This document shows positions 36,491-47,817 of a stretch of DNA of 64,000 nt, one piece after another. A program made the position numbers and the translations under genes. A model generated the notes under the pieces. The model saw nothing but the letters and a program-made list of their open reading frames with translations, did no database searches and was not told where the DNA came from. Positions within the stretch are counted from its first letter, which is position 1. Each line of letters opens with the position of its first letter. The stretch is from Chrysopilus asiliformis. Taxonomy: Eukaryota; Arthropoda; Insecta; Diptera; Rhagionidae. The DNA lies in assembly GCA_964034945.1 (NCBI GenBank), contig OZ035960.1, positions 83,266,148 through 83,330,147 on the forward strand. The letters run 5' to 3'.

Positions 36491-37111
36491 AAACTCGTGT
36501 TCTAAAAAGTTTAGAGAAAACAGACAGCGTTTTTCAAGAAAATCTCGAAAAAATCCTCACTTAACATTCACTTTTATTTCTGATTCACAGCACCCAAAAA
36601 ATCTTTTTTTCCTTTTTAGTACATTTTTTTTTTAATTAAAAACTTTATTTTAATTTTTTTAAATTTTATTCTTTTTAGTCATTTCGTATTTGATTAATAT
36701 GGCCAAAAATTCAAAATTTAAAAATAAAGTGTATTTCGCCCTTTTATTGAAGATATACGTATCTATAAAATTCAAAGACCAATAAAAATGCCACTTTGCC
36801 GCTAACATTTTAAACAATATATAATCAGAAAAAAATCATCCGTTCTAAAGTTTAAGAATTAAAGGATTTTAAAGTTTGCAAACATCGCGTTTTGAAACAA
36901 ATTTTTTTATATCGGGATCTGCACTTATTTATAAGAATTTATCGAATTTTGAACTTTACTAACTAAAAGTTAGCGGGATTTTCAATACAAAACCAAAATT
37001 TTAATTTTTAAAATTTTAATTTTTAATGAAATTATTAAATATTATTAATAATAACTTGGCAAATATTTTCCTCACAATGAAAAATTGCCTGCGATTTGTT
37101 TTAGTTGTGTC
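36491..37111. other. Non-coding AT-rich stretch
   Basis: Homopolymer-rich sequence without a recognisable feature. Confidence 0.4.
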
Positions 37112-38163
37112 TAGAGCATTCAATCCCGGGTACCCGGGAATCCCGGCCATTTTCTGGAACCGAAAACCGGGTTTGAATTGGGTAAAATTACCCGGTTTTC
37201 GGTGCTGAAAGCAAGCAATTTCTTACATGCTAAAATATCAAAATACTGTTCGTTCGCTGCTGTTCGTTCGTTGTAAGTACATATTTCTGTTAATAATAAC
37301 TGTAAATTAAAAGATTAATGCAAAATTAAGCCATCCGATTACATTTTCTTTACAAAGTCTCTTTAAAACAACTACAATATAATAGATTTATATGCGCTCA
37401 CAGAAAGTATTAAATTTCCTGTAAAGTTAAAATGGTTTTTTTATGTATAGGCAGGGAACAACTATTATATAGAATGGAAAATAAGACCTTTCCTCATTAA
37501 CTTCCACTAGAGTAAGCACTACACTATAGAAATTGGTTTTGTTGTCTTACTTCCTCTTTCTGCTGTCATACCATAGTTTAACTAGTTAGGAAACCTAGGG
37601 ATTTTTCCGTGTACCTACGTTGGAATAAAGATAACCGATATACTTGTGGACGCGGTTTTTCTTTCCTATGCGTAAATTACCAACAAAACACAACACATGT
37701 AAAACCTAACTACATTTTCATACACCACCAACACATGCAATCTTCCGACAATCTTCCGCTGTCTTCCGCTGTCGGAAGATTGCATGTGTTGGTGGTGTAT
37801 GAAAATATGGCTAGGTTTTACATGTGTTGTGTTTTGTTGGTAATTTACGCATAGGAAAGAAAGAAAAACCGCGTCCAGAGTATATCGGTTATCTTTACTC
37901 CAACGTAGGTACACGTAAAAAGCCCTACGTTTCCTAACTAGTTAAACTATGGTTAAACTATGGTCATACACTCGATGAAAAAAAATCAAATATGATGTTT
38001 TCTTCTAATGCCATAGAGTTATTCAAAAAGTGAATTTTTTAACTGTAATTTCTTATTTTTTATTTACATTTTCAGCACCGGTTCCAGAACCGGGTACCCG
38101 GTTCTCGAAGATTCTAGCACCGAAACCCGGTTCCTTAAAATTGTCTCGGTGCTGAATGCTATA
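37112..38163. mobile_element. hAT-type element, 8-bp duplication GTTGTGTC
   Basis: The exact 8-bp duplication GTTGTGTC lies at 37104-37111 and 38164-38171. The ends are TAGAGCATTCA on the left and, read inward, TATAGCATTCA on the right. Both sub-terminal regions repeat 'cgggtacccgg', 'accgggttt' and 'tcggtgct' words. Without the nested foldback element it is about 660 bp. No transposase is seen. Confidence 0.82.
37570..37964. mobile_element. Foldback element: ~180-bp arms, 19-nt loop
   Basis: The left arm (37570-37750) and the right arm (37770-37964) are near-perfect inverse copies. The outermost 13 bp of the right arm are duplicated ('gttaaactatg' twice). The loop is 'atcttccgctgtcttccgc'. 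The flanks read CATAC on both sides, a possible 5-bp duplication. Two open frames of 81-82 codons on opposite strands are the same sequence read from each arm, not genes. A transcript would fold into a long hairpin of the kind processed to small interfering RNAs in flies. Confidence 0.85.
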
Positions 38164-38171
38164 GTTGTGTC

Positions 38172-39765
38172 CAGATGTCAAATTTTGGCGCCAAAGTAAT
38201 TTTAAACATATCGGCTTTTGCATACAATTTGGACAAAACGCATTTTATGTCACCATGCAAATATCGAGTTTTGAATTTAACTTTCTTTTTAAATATCAGT
38301 CTTTGCGTTGAACTTGAGGGTTAAAAATGAAAAATTTCCTATAAATATAGGAATTTGATCCATAATTTGTAAATATTGTTTATAGGTCTATAACAGACCT
38401 TTAATTTGACGTCATTGTTTAAAATTTCTTGTCAAGGATCTACCCTCAGATTACTGAGTATAAAAAATGGATGTGTTTAATGTGTGTCAGTAAGAAGGGT
38501 TTCCACCCCTGAGTTCTGTGATAGTTAAGCTCCTTGAGTGATCTGTAAAAATCATAAAAAGTTGACAGATTAAAAGCGGATTTGGCTAACTTTTACGATA
38601 ATTCTAAAATAACTTTTATACAGAATATGCCTGTTTATGGCTGTAGCACGATTTTTTTTTAAATTTTAACTTCATAGACATTATAGATGTCTCCTTGAAC
38701 TAATTGAAAACTGACACAGACCCAGTGAAATATTTAACTTTGTTGCTAAACGAAGAAATCTGTCTATCATTCATCACTTGAACGCGATATTGAACCAAAA
38801 TAGAAAATTTTCCACACTATTTAAAATTTCTAAAATCTCTGTTTCTGTGATAATCTTCTGTGAAAATGTCCGGTGCTTTTTGTCTACCTAATGTTTGTAG
38901 TCATCATATCTTAATAGACGAGGAAAGTCACTGTCCAAAGATTCACATAAACATGACATTAATCTAAAAATAGAATCCTGCTTTTTATACCATCGAACGA
39001 CACAGCGCCATTTCGACTTGCTATAAGTAAAGTAACCAATCTTACACAATTTTTTTAGTCCATTTGACTCAACTGTTTTGTAAAACAACAAGCAGAAATA
39101 AAAATATTTCTCAGACGCTGTACGAGGATGGAAAATTCATTAGCGGGATGAGGTGCTTCCAATGGCTATTTTTGTTTTTTTTTTTTCATTAGGAAAATCC
39201 GAGTATAGTATTCGGTTGTGTTGAACGCTAGTTGCTTTCTAAATTTAGACCGTTTTATTTTTAATAGCGGCGATTCATCTTCATCAGAGTAGTTTAATCC
39301 TGGACTTTTCACATACACACTCCCAAATTTGTACGTTTCGAACGATCAAATATTGAAAGAGATTTAATTCGTATTCCAAATATATTGGCGCTAAAGGTTG
39401 TAAATACATAGAAAAACTATAAGAGAAATCTGAATTCATGTAGTATTCTTATCCTGGTAGTTCTAAAAACAAACAAAAACTCGTGATTTTTATCTTTTTG
39501 CATCATCAGTGGTCAATTGTAAATAAGAAACTCACATCGAGATGTATATTTTAAGAAGAATATATTCGATATTGAAGTTATCGATAGTGACGTCAGTTGA
39601 ATTTGATGTCGTAAATTGGCGAGACGTAGAGCGGTTACGAAAACTACCAAAATAAATGAAGAAATTCTTTCGTGAGGTTTTGACGCGCGCGTTCTGATTA
39701 CGTTGCAAATAAAATGTCTTCATCATTACTGTTTATACTCTATATGATACATCATATAGAAATAT
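38172..39765. other. Non-coding AT-rich stretch
   Basis: No gene or repeat is recognised. The minus-strand frame at 38888-39091 has no motif. Confidence 0.4.
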
Positions 39766-40475
39766 ATTATGCCGTTTATAACGCATCGAACCAATCATCG
39801 GATACAACAATGAACTACATCAGGGTGTTAGGGATGACAAAAGATTTTGGTTTCCGCATGTCCGTCCGTCTGTCTATCCGTGAACACCATAACTTTCGAA
39901 AGGATTGAGCTAGAGAGTTGAAATTTTTTTATAGTTACATTTCTCGAAAATGGCTAGGCTAAGTTCTTGAACGAGCAAAATTGGACCATTCCCTCCACTC
40001 TCCACCATACGAATGAAACAGTTTTTTGCTATTTCCTCGAAATCGGTGTGTCATATTGAAAATTTTATAAAACTAAAATGTGTTCACAATAGCATTTTAT
40101 ATAACTCATCCATACAGCAAAATCCAATCGAACCACGGCTTCTCCTCTCTCCCATACTTTCTATACATTCTATACATCAAAATCCAGTTTGAGCACTCCT
40201 TCTCCCTCCCCCATATACAAATTGAATACTTTTTTCTATTTTCTCGAAAACGGTGAGTCGTATTGGAAAATTTATAAAGGTAAAATTTGTTTAGAATATA
40301 ATTTTACATAACCGTTCCATACATCAAATCCATTCGGTGCACTCCTTTTTCCCTCTCCTATACAATTGGATTTTTTTTGTGTCCGTGCCTATGTATGTAT
40401 GTGACGACAATTGTGAGATAGATTTCTGCCACTAAACGTTAATCGATTTTGATGCGCTTTTTAAAGCAGCTCATA
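39766..40475 (+). mobile_element. INE-1-related repeat subfamily B, uninterrupted copy
   Basis: It matches the split copy at 28399/32028: 'ccgtttataacgcatcgaacc', 'catcagggtgttagggatgacaaaagattttgg', a short GTCY tract, 'tttcgaaaggattgagctagaga'. The block 'ccatac(g)aa...gaaacagttttttgctattt.ctcgaaa.cggtg' occurs twice (about 39985-40150 and 40175-40370), an internal duplication of about 190 bp. The right boundary is a guess. Confidence 0.65.
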
Positions 40476-40869
40476 GCACGCTATCGAACTTTTGGAGAAA
40501 GTTGCAAAAATCTTTTCAATTTGTATGGGAAAGGGGGTAAAAAGTCAAATTTCTACCTCAATTAGTTCTCAAGTTTTCAAATTTTTGGAAAAAAATATAG
40601 TTTTCAAAACATATTTAAAATTTAGTCGACACAGTGGCGTCCAAAGTTTTTTTCGAATTCTTAAAAGACCGTCATTTTTCGACCAATTTCAAAACCATAA
40701 ACTCGAAAAGATGTGTCCAGAAAATATTTTTTGACCCCAGGCTTAGCGCCCCCTTCGAATGAAAAATACGACTTCGCTACTGGAAAAACAAAAAATCTCT
40801 AAAAATGTATTTTTTTTGAATTCTGGAGCTCTTAAAACCCGTTTTTCAAAAGTTCTAACCTGAACTAAT

Positions 40870-41692
40870 CACCTCTATTCTTGAATACGGCGTTACGTTT
40901 ATTTGCTCGATTAGTGTTCGATCGTGAGCAATCGGTATTCTTGAATACGCAGTATCTATCAACGTTCGATTTGGAATAACGCATTGCAACGCATTCGATT
41001 TTTGTTATTCTTGAATACGCCGGGAGCACTTTTTTGAGGTTAAATCACTCACTTCAAATTTCTCGCGTTTCATTGACGTGTTTACAAAAATGTAAGGTAA
41101 ATATATTATATGTTTAAATGAAAGATTTTAACAGTGAATTCGTAAAATAGGAGTGCAAAGAAAGACATTACAAACAAAGACTAGTTTGCATTTTTAATTT
41201 CAAAAATGAAAAACAATCCGGACATTGCCAAGGGATATACGAGGAAGTCGGCGATAGAGATGAATTTATTGTGGGAGGAAATTCAATATATTCGACCGGA
41301 AATCTTTTTTGAATCTACAAAATTGCAAATAAAAATCTATGAGATTCCCAGTATTTGTATGCACTTACGCTTCATCGGTTAAGCTCATCAAATCTGAAGA
41401 GTGTCTTAGAAAATTTCTTTGTTGGCGTAACGTAATAAACTCCTCTTGCCTCAATAAATGATACATCAGCGTAGAATCCATGGCTACTGAAGCAAATCAC
41501 TTCGAACACTTCATTTTTATTCAAAATTAAGAATAGCAATCGAATCAGCTGATGTTTGACAGCGCGTTGTCATGCGATACTTTATGTACCAAACGCGAAG
41601 GTCCCGGCGTATTCCAGAATACCAATTGCGTAGCGAATCGAATCGAACGCGTTAGGTTTTTGCTCCTAACGCCGTATTCAAGAATAGAGGTG
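40870..41692. mobile_element. Harbinger-type element with CACCTCTATTCTTGAATACG ends
   Basis: The ends are perfect inverse copies over about 26 bp, CACCTCTATTCTTGAATACG followed by GCGTTA. AAT flanks both sides (40867-40869 and 41693-41695), a 3-bp duplication. The word 'tattcttgaatacg' is repeated inside. The element holds a short frame for a Myb/SANT-like segment (41206-41382), typical of the accessory protein of PIF/Harbinger elements. It is a deletion derivative. Confidence 0.78.
41206..41382 (+). pseudogene. Myb/SANT-like N-terminal fragment (58 codons)
   Basis: ATG at 41206 opens 58 codons to TAA at 41380-41382. The start reads MKNNPDIAKGYTRKS, and LLWEEI follows. The pattern 'NPDIAKG...W..I' fits the first helices of the Myb/SANT-like DNA-binding domain (family Myb_DNA-bind_5) that PIF/Harbinger elements encode next to their transposase. 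The rest of the domain and the transposase are absent, and the tail after about residue 35 looks unrelated. It could be a truncated leftover rather than a made protein. Confidence 0.5.
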
Positions 41693-41730
41693 AATATGCT
41701 GTCAGAGATTTAAGAATCTTTAAATATGTA

Positions 41731-43997
41731 CACAGAAAAAATTAAAGTAGTTTTACCACCTAAAAAATAGGTAAATTATCTAATCTTTGTCGTTGATTTT
41801 CAGCCTACTACTTTTATTAGATGAAACATCTAATCTTCATTAGGCAATTTAACGACATCGAGAGTAGTTAAATCACCGACAAAAGTAGTTAACTGATCTA
41901 TTTCAGTAGATAAATTAACTAGGGCTTTTAGAAAATTTATCTAAATTTTTCGGTGAAAACACCACTAAATTAGACAATTCTACCTACACTTAGTGGTTGA
42001 TGCAACTACCTCAATAGCTAAACCGTCCACGAATAGTAGGTGAAATACCTACTGTTTTTGGTGTTTTGTCTACTTCTGTGACTGTTTTATCTACTTTTTA
42101 TTGGTGGTTCAGTGAAAATACTCGGTGGATCACCTATTTAAATAGTATATTCATCTACCAGCCATTAATAATTGTAGCTGTTCCACCTAAAAAATTAATA
42201 TTTTTTCCCTGAAATTATGCAAATGAAAACAAAAATATTTTTCAAAATGTATTTATTGCAGTTCAAAATATTACAAAATTGTTTACATAAATTGTGGTTT
42301 TATTGTAATTACGTCTTCGTTTGACGGGAGTTTTATCATATGTGAGAGAAAATGCTTTACTTGAGATGTTTTGATAATCTCACAATTCTCTTTTTGCTAT
42401 TCATTTACTACATAGCAATTATAGTGTTCATTAAAATATTTCATAAGTATTTTAGTACCAAGAAAATAAGCATTTTCCTTCATCTCAATTATTGAATTTA
42501 CTGTTAAAAAATGTAATTCTTTTTTATATAATTCGGTGGAATCATTACCTCGCTTTCTGTGGGAAAAAGCTGTACAATTTCTTCGGCTGTATTAATATAT
42601 GTTAATGTTGTCACTTTTATTGATCTTTGCACCCAAAAGTGCTCTTCTGTCTGTTTTTGTTAAATTTTTAAAGTCTCGTACGAATGCAGAATGCTTTGCG
42701 CAGTTGGAGAAGATCTCAACAAATTCTCAAGATTCAAATTAATATTTTCAGAGCCTGGAGAGTTCGGCTGAAAATCTGTGTCCAAAGAACGAAGATAGTT
42801 TGACACGCTACTAGTCACTGATCCTTCAATAAAAATTACAATTAGAAATGTATATTTAAACTGTATAAATAAAACTTACGTTATCATGCCGCCACTTAAA
42901 AAGTTTTGTACAAAATTTTTTTCGTGTGCCGAAATGCGTATCAGGAATCAACCGATTGGCGTCGTCAACTGTCAAGTTTTGTAAGAAACTTTGCCTACAA
43001 AAATATTAAATTTTTAAGTAGTTTTTGATTTAATGAAAATCACAAGACATAATAATAGCAATACAATTGTGTTCAAAATTTCACCGAATATGTAGGTAAT
43101 TTGTCTACTTCTATAGTTGAGTTAAATATGCAGAATGACCAGAAAGTAGACACAACATCTACTATAAATCATTAAGCCACCTAATTAATACTGAGATTCA
43201 TCTACTTTATGGGTGGACACACTTACCAAAAATGAAAAAAATGTCATGGAAGTCACGAGGCTTCCCTGACAAATAAAAAGTTTGATTCTTAAATCACTTC
43301 AAAACAAACGACTTAAATCAAATTTTGGTTGTTTTAAATAGAATAATTCATATATAGAACTTGAAAAAACACTTCACGATTTATTTGTATTGCGATTATT
43401 TTGCTTAAAACGCGATATTTTCGGGCTTAATTATTTTCCCATAAACATTGTTTAATTCAATACTTACTCGAAAACTCAGGTATCAGTTCGGCTAAATCCC
43501 AGCTTTCTAATAAATTGTCGACCGCCTGATTATTTTGATTATTGTCTTCTAAAATATAAATTTCCTCGTTGTTATCAATTTTTTCACAAGACGATTCACT
43601 CACGTTTTGACAAGTTGCGAAATGCGATTGCAATTAGAAAGAGGTGAATTGTCTATTATATAGTTGAAATAAAATTTTTGTTTCGATAAATTATCTAAAC
43701 TTAGTAGTTGGAGTTCCTACAGTAGTCATTACTTTACCTAATCTGTCGGTGTTTCTTCTACAGTTAAAAATATAATTATTCGTCTAATAAAATTAGGTAA
43801 GTTACCTACTTTCTTTAGACAAATCACCTACATAAACCAAAAGTCTTTTCAACTAATTCAAATTAGGTAAACGGTCTAATGTCACTTCGTTGAATTATCT
43901 AAAAAATTAGATAAATCGTCTAAATTTTAGGTAAATTTTCAAAAAAAAATTTACCTAATTGAATTTAGATGGAAAAACCACTTCAATTTTTTCTGTG
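41731..43997. mobile_element. 2.27 kb CAC-ended element with AGGTAAATT motif arrays
   Basis: TA flanks it at 41729-41730 and 43998-43999. The left end is CACAGAAAAAATTAAAGTAG and the right end, read inward, is CACAGAAAAAATTGAAGTGG. Both ends, and also about 43075-43225, are filled with 'aggtaaattatcta', 'ctaattagg' and 'gtagttaa' words in both orientations. The regions between are motif-free and hold a decayed spliced gene on the minus strand (42504-43633). The build is like CACTA/EnSpm except for the TA target. Confidence 0.82.
42504..43633 (-). pseudogene. Decayed SAM-like domain gene carried by the element
   Basis: Three open segments lie on the minus strand. Segment A (43468-43633) is open for 55 codons and ends with NLLESWDLAELIPEFS before donor gtaagtattg. 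Segment B (42880-42994) follows acceptor 'atatttttgtag' and reads 38 codons including FLQNLTVDDANRLIP and GTRKKFCTKLFKWR, then donor gtaagt. A 56-nt intron with acceptor 'tttttattgaag' leads to segment C (42504-42823), which includes LENLLRSSPTAQSILHSYE, an in-frame stop at 42660-42662, then TAEEIVQLFPTESE. A and B together match the start and end of a SAM-like fold; the middle helices are missing. Insect genomes contain many uncharacterised proteins with a SAM-like N-terminus and an LFPTE motif (from memory). Phases A/B and B/C do not join, so it is broken. Confidence 0.62.
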
Positions 43998-43999
43998 TA

Positions 44000-45639
44000 T
44001 ATTAAGGAAATTGAGCCAAAAAACCAATTTATAAAAATACTTATAGTTAAATTTTCAAGACTAGCAAAAGTAAATTGGCCATTGATCAAATATTCCAAAT
44101 ACCTACTTTTCACGAGTTATTTAAATTGATTTGATTATTGTTCATTATAAATACAAACTATACTTGCAATTAGAATATTCAGCAAACATGTAATAAAGGC
44201 ATCATCTCACCGTTAGGTGGATAAAGCTGTGTTTTCCCATATAAACCAATGTTAAATGAATGAAGCCAATTTATACTTTAAGCTTAAAGTCATAAATGAA
44301 AACAGTGAAAATTCATTGAATCTAAAGCAAGGTAATTAACTCAGTTTTTATAGGTTATTGGACGTTTTGAAATTGTGGTGGAAGTGATCTCAGGCAAACA
44401 CGCACTTCTGCACGGCAAAAAATCCTGGAGTATTTTTCAATCCAAAAATTATATTGACGAAATCTTAATACATATTTTGGATTGTTTTGTTCTACTCACG
44501 TAGAACTTCTACGTTTTTCTACGTTTTGTTCTACTCACGTTTTTTCCGGGTGAAGCCGTGACTAAATTCTAGTTATTGCATATTTTTAAATATTGCTAAG
44601 CTACAGTTAAGTAAGCGTAGATATAAATTCGCTTAATGTGGATATATAGTAGAACTTACTCTACTATTATTAGTAAAACTATAGAATTTTTACCAATTTA
44701 AGCAAATAACAAATTCAGCAATTGTTTTTTTATCAGTTTCTCTTTACAGTTTTGAAATTTCCCTTTAAGTTTTTTTTATCAAATAAATTCTGATAATCGT
44801 GATATCAAAAAATTAAGAAGTATAAATAATTTTACCCTGACACAGTTTCTTGTCTTACAAAATTCTTTTCAATTTTTATATTTATATGAAATATACATGT
44901 ATCTACAAACTGATATGTATAAAAGATTAAGGAAAATAAAAATAAAATTTAGAGGAAAGTAAAATTCAAAAATGTCAACCATTCCATGTTGTCGACTTTA
45001 ATCCTCATTACAAAATTAGAAACTTTTCTCGAGTAGACCACAAAAAAGTGCCTGTTAAAATGCTTTCAAGAGAATCTTCAAATGATGTGACCAGAATGAT
45101 TATTCGATCTACAACAACGCCGCTTGATCAAATGTTGGAGACGCACACTACAAAACAGAAAATATGACAAAAATCCAGAATAGCTGAAAATTTTATCAGA
45201 ACGAAAACATTTCAGAATTACGCTTTGAATAACATTGACTTTTTAATATGCAAGCCTTTCTAAATATTTTGCTCGCTTAAATCACCTAAACACTGAAATT
45301 CCATGCACGCACTTTGTCACAAAACTTAAAGGATAGATCATTTTATTTGGAGTGATCAGAGAGTTTATTTTACAGATCTTTTAAGATTTTATAACTTTTC
45401 GACTTACAAAATAGCTACTATGAAAGCGAAAACTTTTTTTTATTTTCTGGAATCTCAATCCATGAAAACCGAGTTACACTTCTGATGTTTTTTATTTGTT
45501 CCTTTCCAGCTGTTAGTGGCAGAAAAAAATTTCACTGAGTTTAAAAATTGCCAGAAAAAAAAGTAAAATTAATTGAAATCGCGTGTAATACGGCCATCTT
45601 TTAATAAGTGATAATCTTTGTATCTGTAACTTGATTTTA
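44000..45639. other. Non-coding stretch with a small CAC-ended fragment
   Basis: 44411-44552 is bounded by CACGGCAAAAAATCC and, read inward from the right, CACCCGGAAAAAACGTGAG. Its right half repeats 'gtagaac/ttctacg'. The left end matches 1527; the right end does not. The rest is AT-rich without features. Confidence 0.4.
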
Positions 45640-45644
45640 AATTT

Positions 45645-45960
45645 TCTGCAGAGTATCTATATATATAAAATCGTTTAACCTGACTGACTGACTCATCAAT
45701 GCCCAGTTCAAACACCTGAAGCTAGAAACTTTCACAGTATGTCCCAACCATCACGTCGGCGCTCACTAAGGTGGGGTTTTCCGAAATTTTACCGCCAAGG
45801 GGGTAACCGAGGGGTAAAGGGGGTTTGGGTGTTTTTAAACCATGATTTTCGCCAAGAATCCTGCTCAATAGGAGGCTGAAAAGCTTCACTCGGGGGTTTT
45901 CGGGGTCGCTGATCACGAATCCGGTGTTACAATTTCAAAAATCCTAACGAAAGGTCCAAA
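45645..45960 (+). repeat. Repeat head: TATATA-(CTGA)n type
   Basis: 'atctatatatataaaatcgtttaacctgactgactgactcatcaa' followed by 'cccagttcaaacacctgaagctagaaactttcac'. This head is of a kind I have seen as a dispersed repeat in several invertebrate genomes (recollection only). Only one copy is in this window, so limits and class are unknown. Confidence 0.35.
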
Positions 45961-46181
45961 AGTCTTTCTTTCCGGTTGTCTTCTAATTCTAAAACTTATA
46001 CAAAAAACTTAACCCGCAACGACGGATATGCAAGCTATTGTACATAAAAAAAAACATATACTAAATACAGTGGTTACAGTAGGCTTGAAATTGTTTGCCG
46101 TAATTTTGTTTAAAAAGTTAATGCATCCCCTTGTGAGGCATAACCTCGCGCACTCCAAATAATAATAATATCTTAATAAAA

Positions 46182-46336
46182 AATATCAGTTGTGATCAAC
46201 ACAAAACTTTCCTCTGCAATATTTAGTTTTGGAAAAAATATGTGATATGTGATATTTGAAAAATATTATTTTTTACATATTTTTTCCGAAATTAAATATT
46301 GCAAAGGAACGTTTTGTGTTAATCACAACTGATATT
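46182..46336. mobile_element. 155-bp hairpin MITE
   Basis: The two arms of about 65 bp are inverse copies with few changes. Each begins AATATCAGTTGTGAT, with 'aacacaaaac.ttcct.tgcaatattta' following. The short AT-rich centre is 'gatatgtgatatttgaaaaatatt'. It lies 70 bp left of the CAC-ended element at 46406 and shares the word 'aacacaaaa' with it. Confidence 0.7.
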
Positions 46337-46405
46337 CTTATTTTGACATTATATGTAAATAGAGTAAAAATGACCACTACAAAACAAATTTCAAAATGGT
46401 CACCA

Positions 46406-47815
46406 CACCCAGAGAAAAATCTCATTCAATCTGACGAAAATGCTACGTATAATTAACAAATATTGTGTCAATATACGTCCAACACAACTTTGTGTTATTC
46501 TAACAAAATTGAGTTTGTTAATTTTACGTTGTCACGTTTTTCAGATGGTTACTGAAAAATCTATGTTATCTTAACAAAAACAATACGTAAACTCAACACA
46601 ACTTCTGTTATATTGCTCTTAACAAAATTTTGTGTTGTCTTAACAAAAATTCTTACGTCAATTTTACCTTGCAACTTTTGTGTAATGTTTGTTGTTTCAA
46701 CACAAAAGTAGGTTTGTTGTACATAATTTTGTGTTATGTGAACAAGATTTTCAGTAACATTGAAGAAAACACTGTGTTCAACGTACACAACCCGTGTAAT
46801 GAACAAATTTTTGGTTCACATTACATATAATAACTACGTTAATACTACGTCCAATTTTGTTGCTTTTACATTTATACCGTGTGGAAACTAGCATATAATC
46901 TGTGTTAGTTTTACACATAAAATATGTCTTTCATACACGGAAAAAACATATAGGAACCGTTCCACCAAAATCGCATGCTCCAGTGGGAAAAAAGGGCATA
47001 AAAGGGCATATGGGAAAAAAGGGCATAGTGGCCAAATATAGCAGTTATTCATATAAAAAAGTTGTAACGGCTCCCAAATTTTAGGCAGGTTCAAGCTATA
47101 TAAACTCCGAGTTCGCAAACCACGTGTGAATTATAATAGAAGAAAAAAAAATCGACTTGAATTATTACGTGAAGTTTTGTTAGCTTTACTCGGAATTGTG
47201 TTATAGGTACATAGATAATATGTAACAGAGAGCTTCTTCATGTTTTTGATTATTTGTATCAACAACAAACGATATTTGTAATTTTCACAACCTTTTGTGT
47301 TGTTACTACACCAACTTATTTTCGATATACGATTTCTTTGGGTAAAAATTTAACACAAGCACTTTTGTTGGCTGCACATGTATGTACGTAAATCCTACAT
47401 ATTCTATGTTATTAGAATAACACAATTTTTCGTTCGGAGAACAGAACTTCTGTTATCTATACGCTTTTTTTGTGTTAAAGTTCAACACAAAATCTTTTGT
47501 AGATCTTACTAAGATTTTTCTCTGGGTGTAGGTATCAACAACAAACGATATTTGTAATTTTCACAACCTTTTGCGTTGTTACTACACAACTTATTTTCGA
47601 TATACGATTTCTTTGGGTAAAAATTTAACACAAGCACTTTTGTTGGCTGCACATGTATGTACGTAAATCCTACATATTCTATGTTATTAGAATAACACAA
47701 TTTTTCGTTCGGAGAACAGAACTTCTGTTATCTATACGTTTTTTCTTGTGTTAAAGTTCAACACAAAGTCTTTTGTTAATTTTACTAAGATTTTACTAAG
47801 ATTTTTCTCTGGGTG
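46406..47815. mobile_element. CAC-ended element with AACACAAAA motif arrays, duplicated right end
   Basis: The left end is CACCCAGAGAAAAATCTCA and the right end, read inward, is CACCCAGAGAAAAATCTTAG. It is flanked by CA on both sides (46404-46405 and 47816-47817). The body is dense in 'aacacaa', 'ttgtgtt' and 'taacaaaa' words in both orientations. The last ~280 bp occur twice in tandem (47256-47531 and 47532-47815), so a complete first right end lies at 47528, followed by TA. The middle (about 46935-47200) is motif-free, begins with TACACGGAAAAAACATATAG and contains a 'gggaaaaaagggcata' tandem and a block shared with 10383-10470. Confidence 0.75.
47256..47815 (+). repeat. Tandem duplication of element right end, period 276
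   Basis: 'gtatcaacaacaaacgatatttg' starts both units, and both end in 'gatttttctctgggtg'. The units differ by only a few substitutions and one short indel, so the duplication is recent relative to the element family. Confidence 0.9.
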
Positions 47816-47817
47816 CA

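Noticed and set aside
37609..37914. Two nearly identical ~80-residue proteins on opposite strands
   Set aside because: They are the two arms of one foldback hairpin read in each direction.
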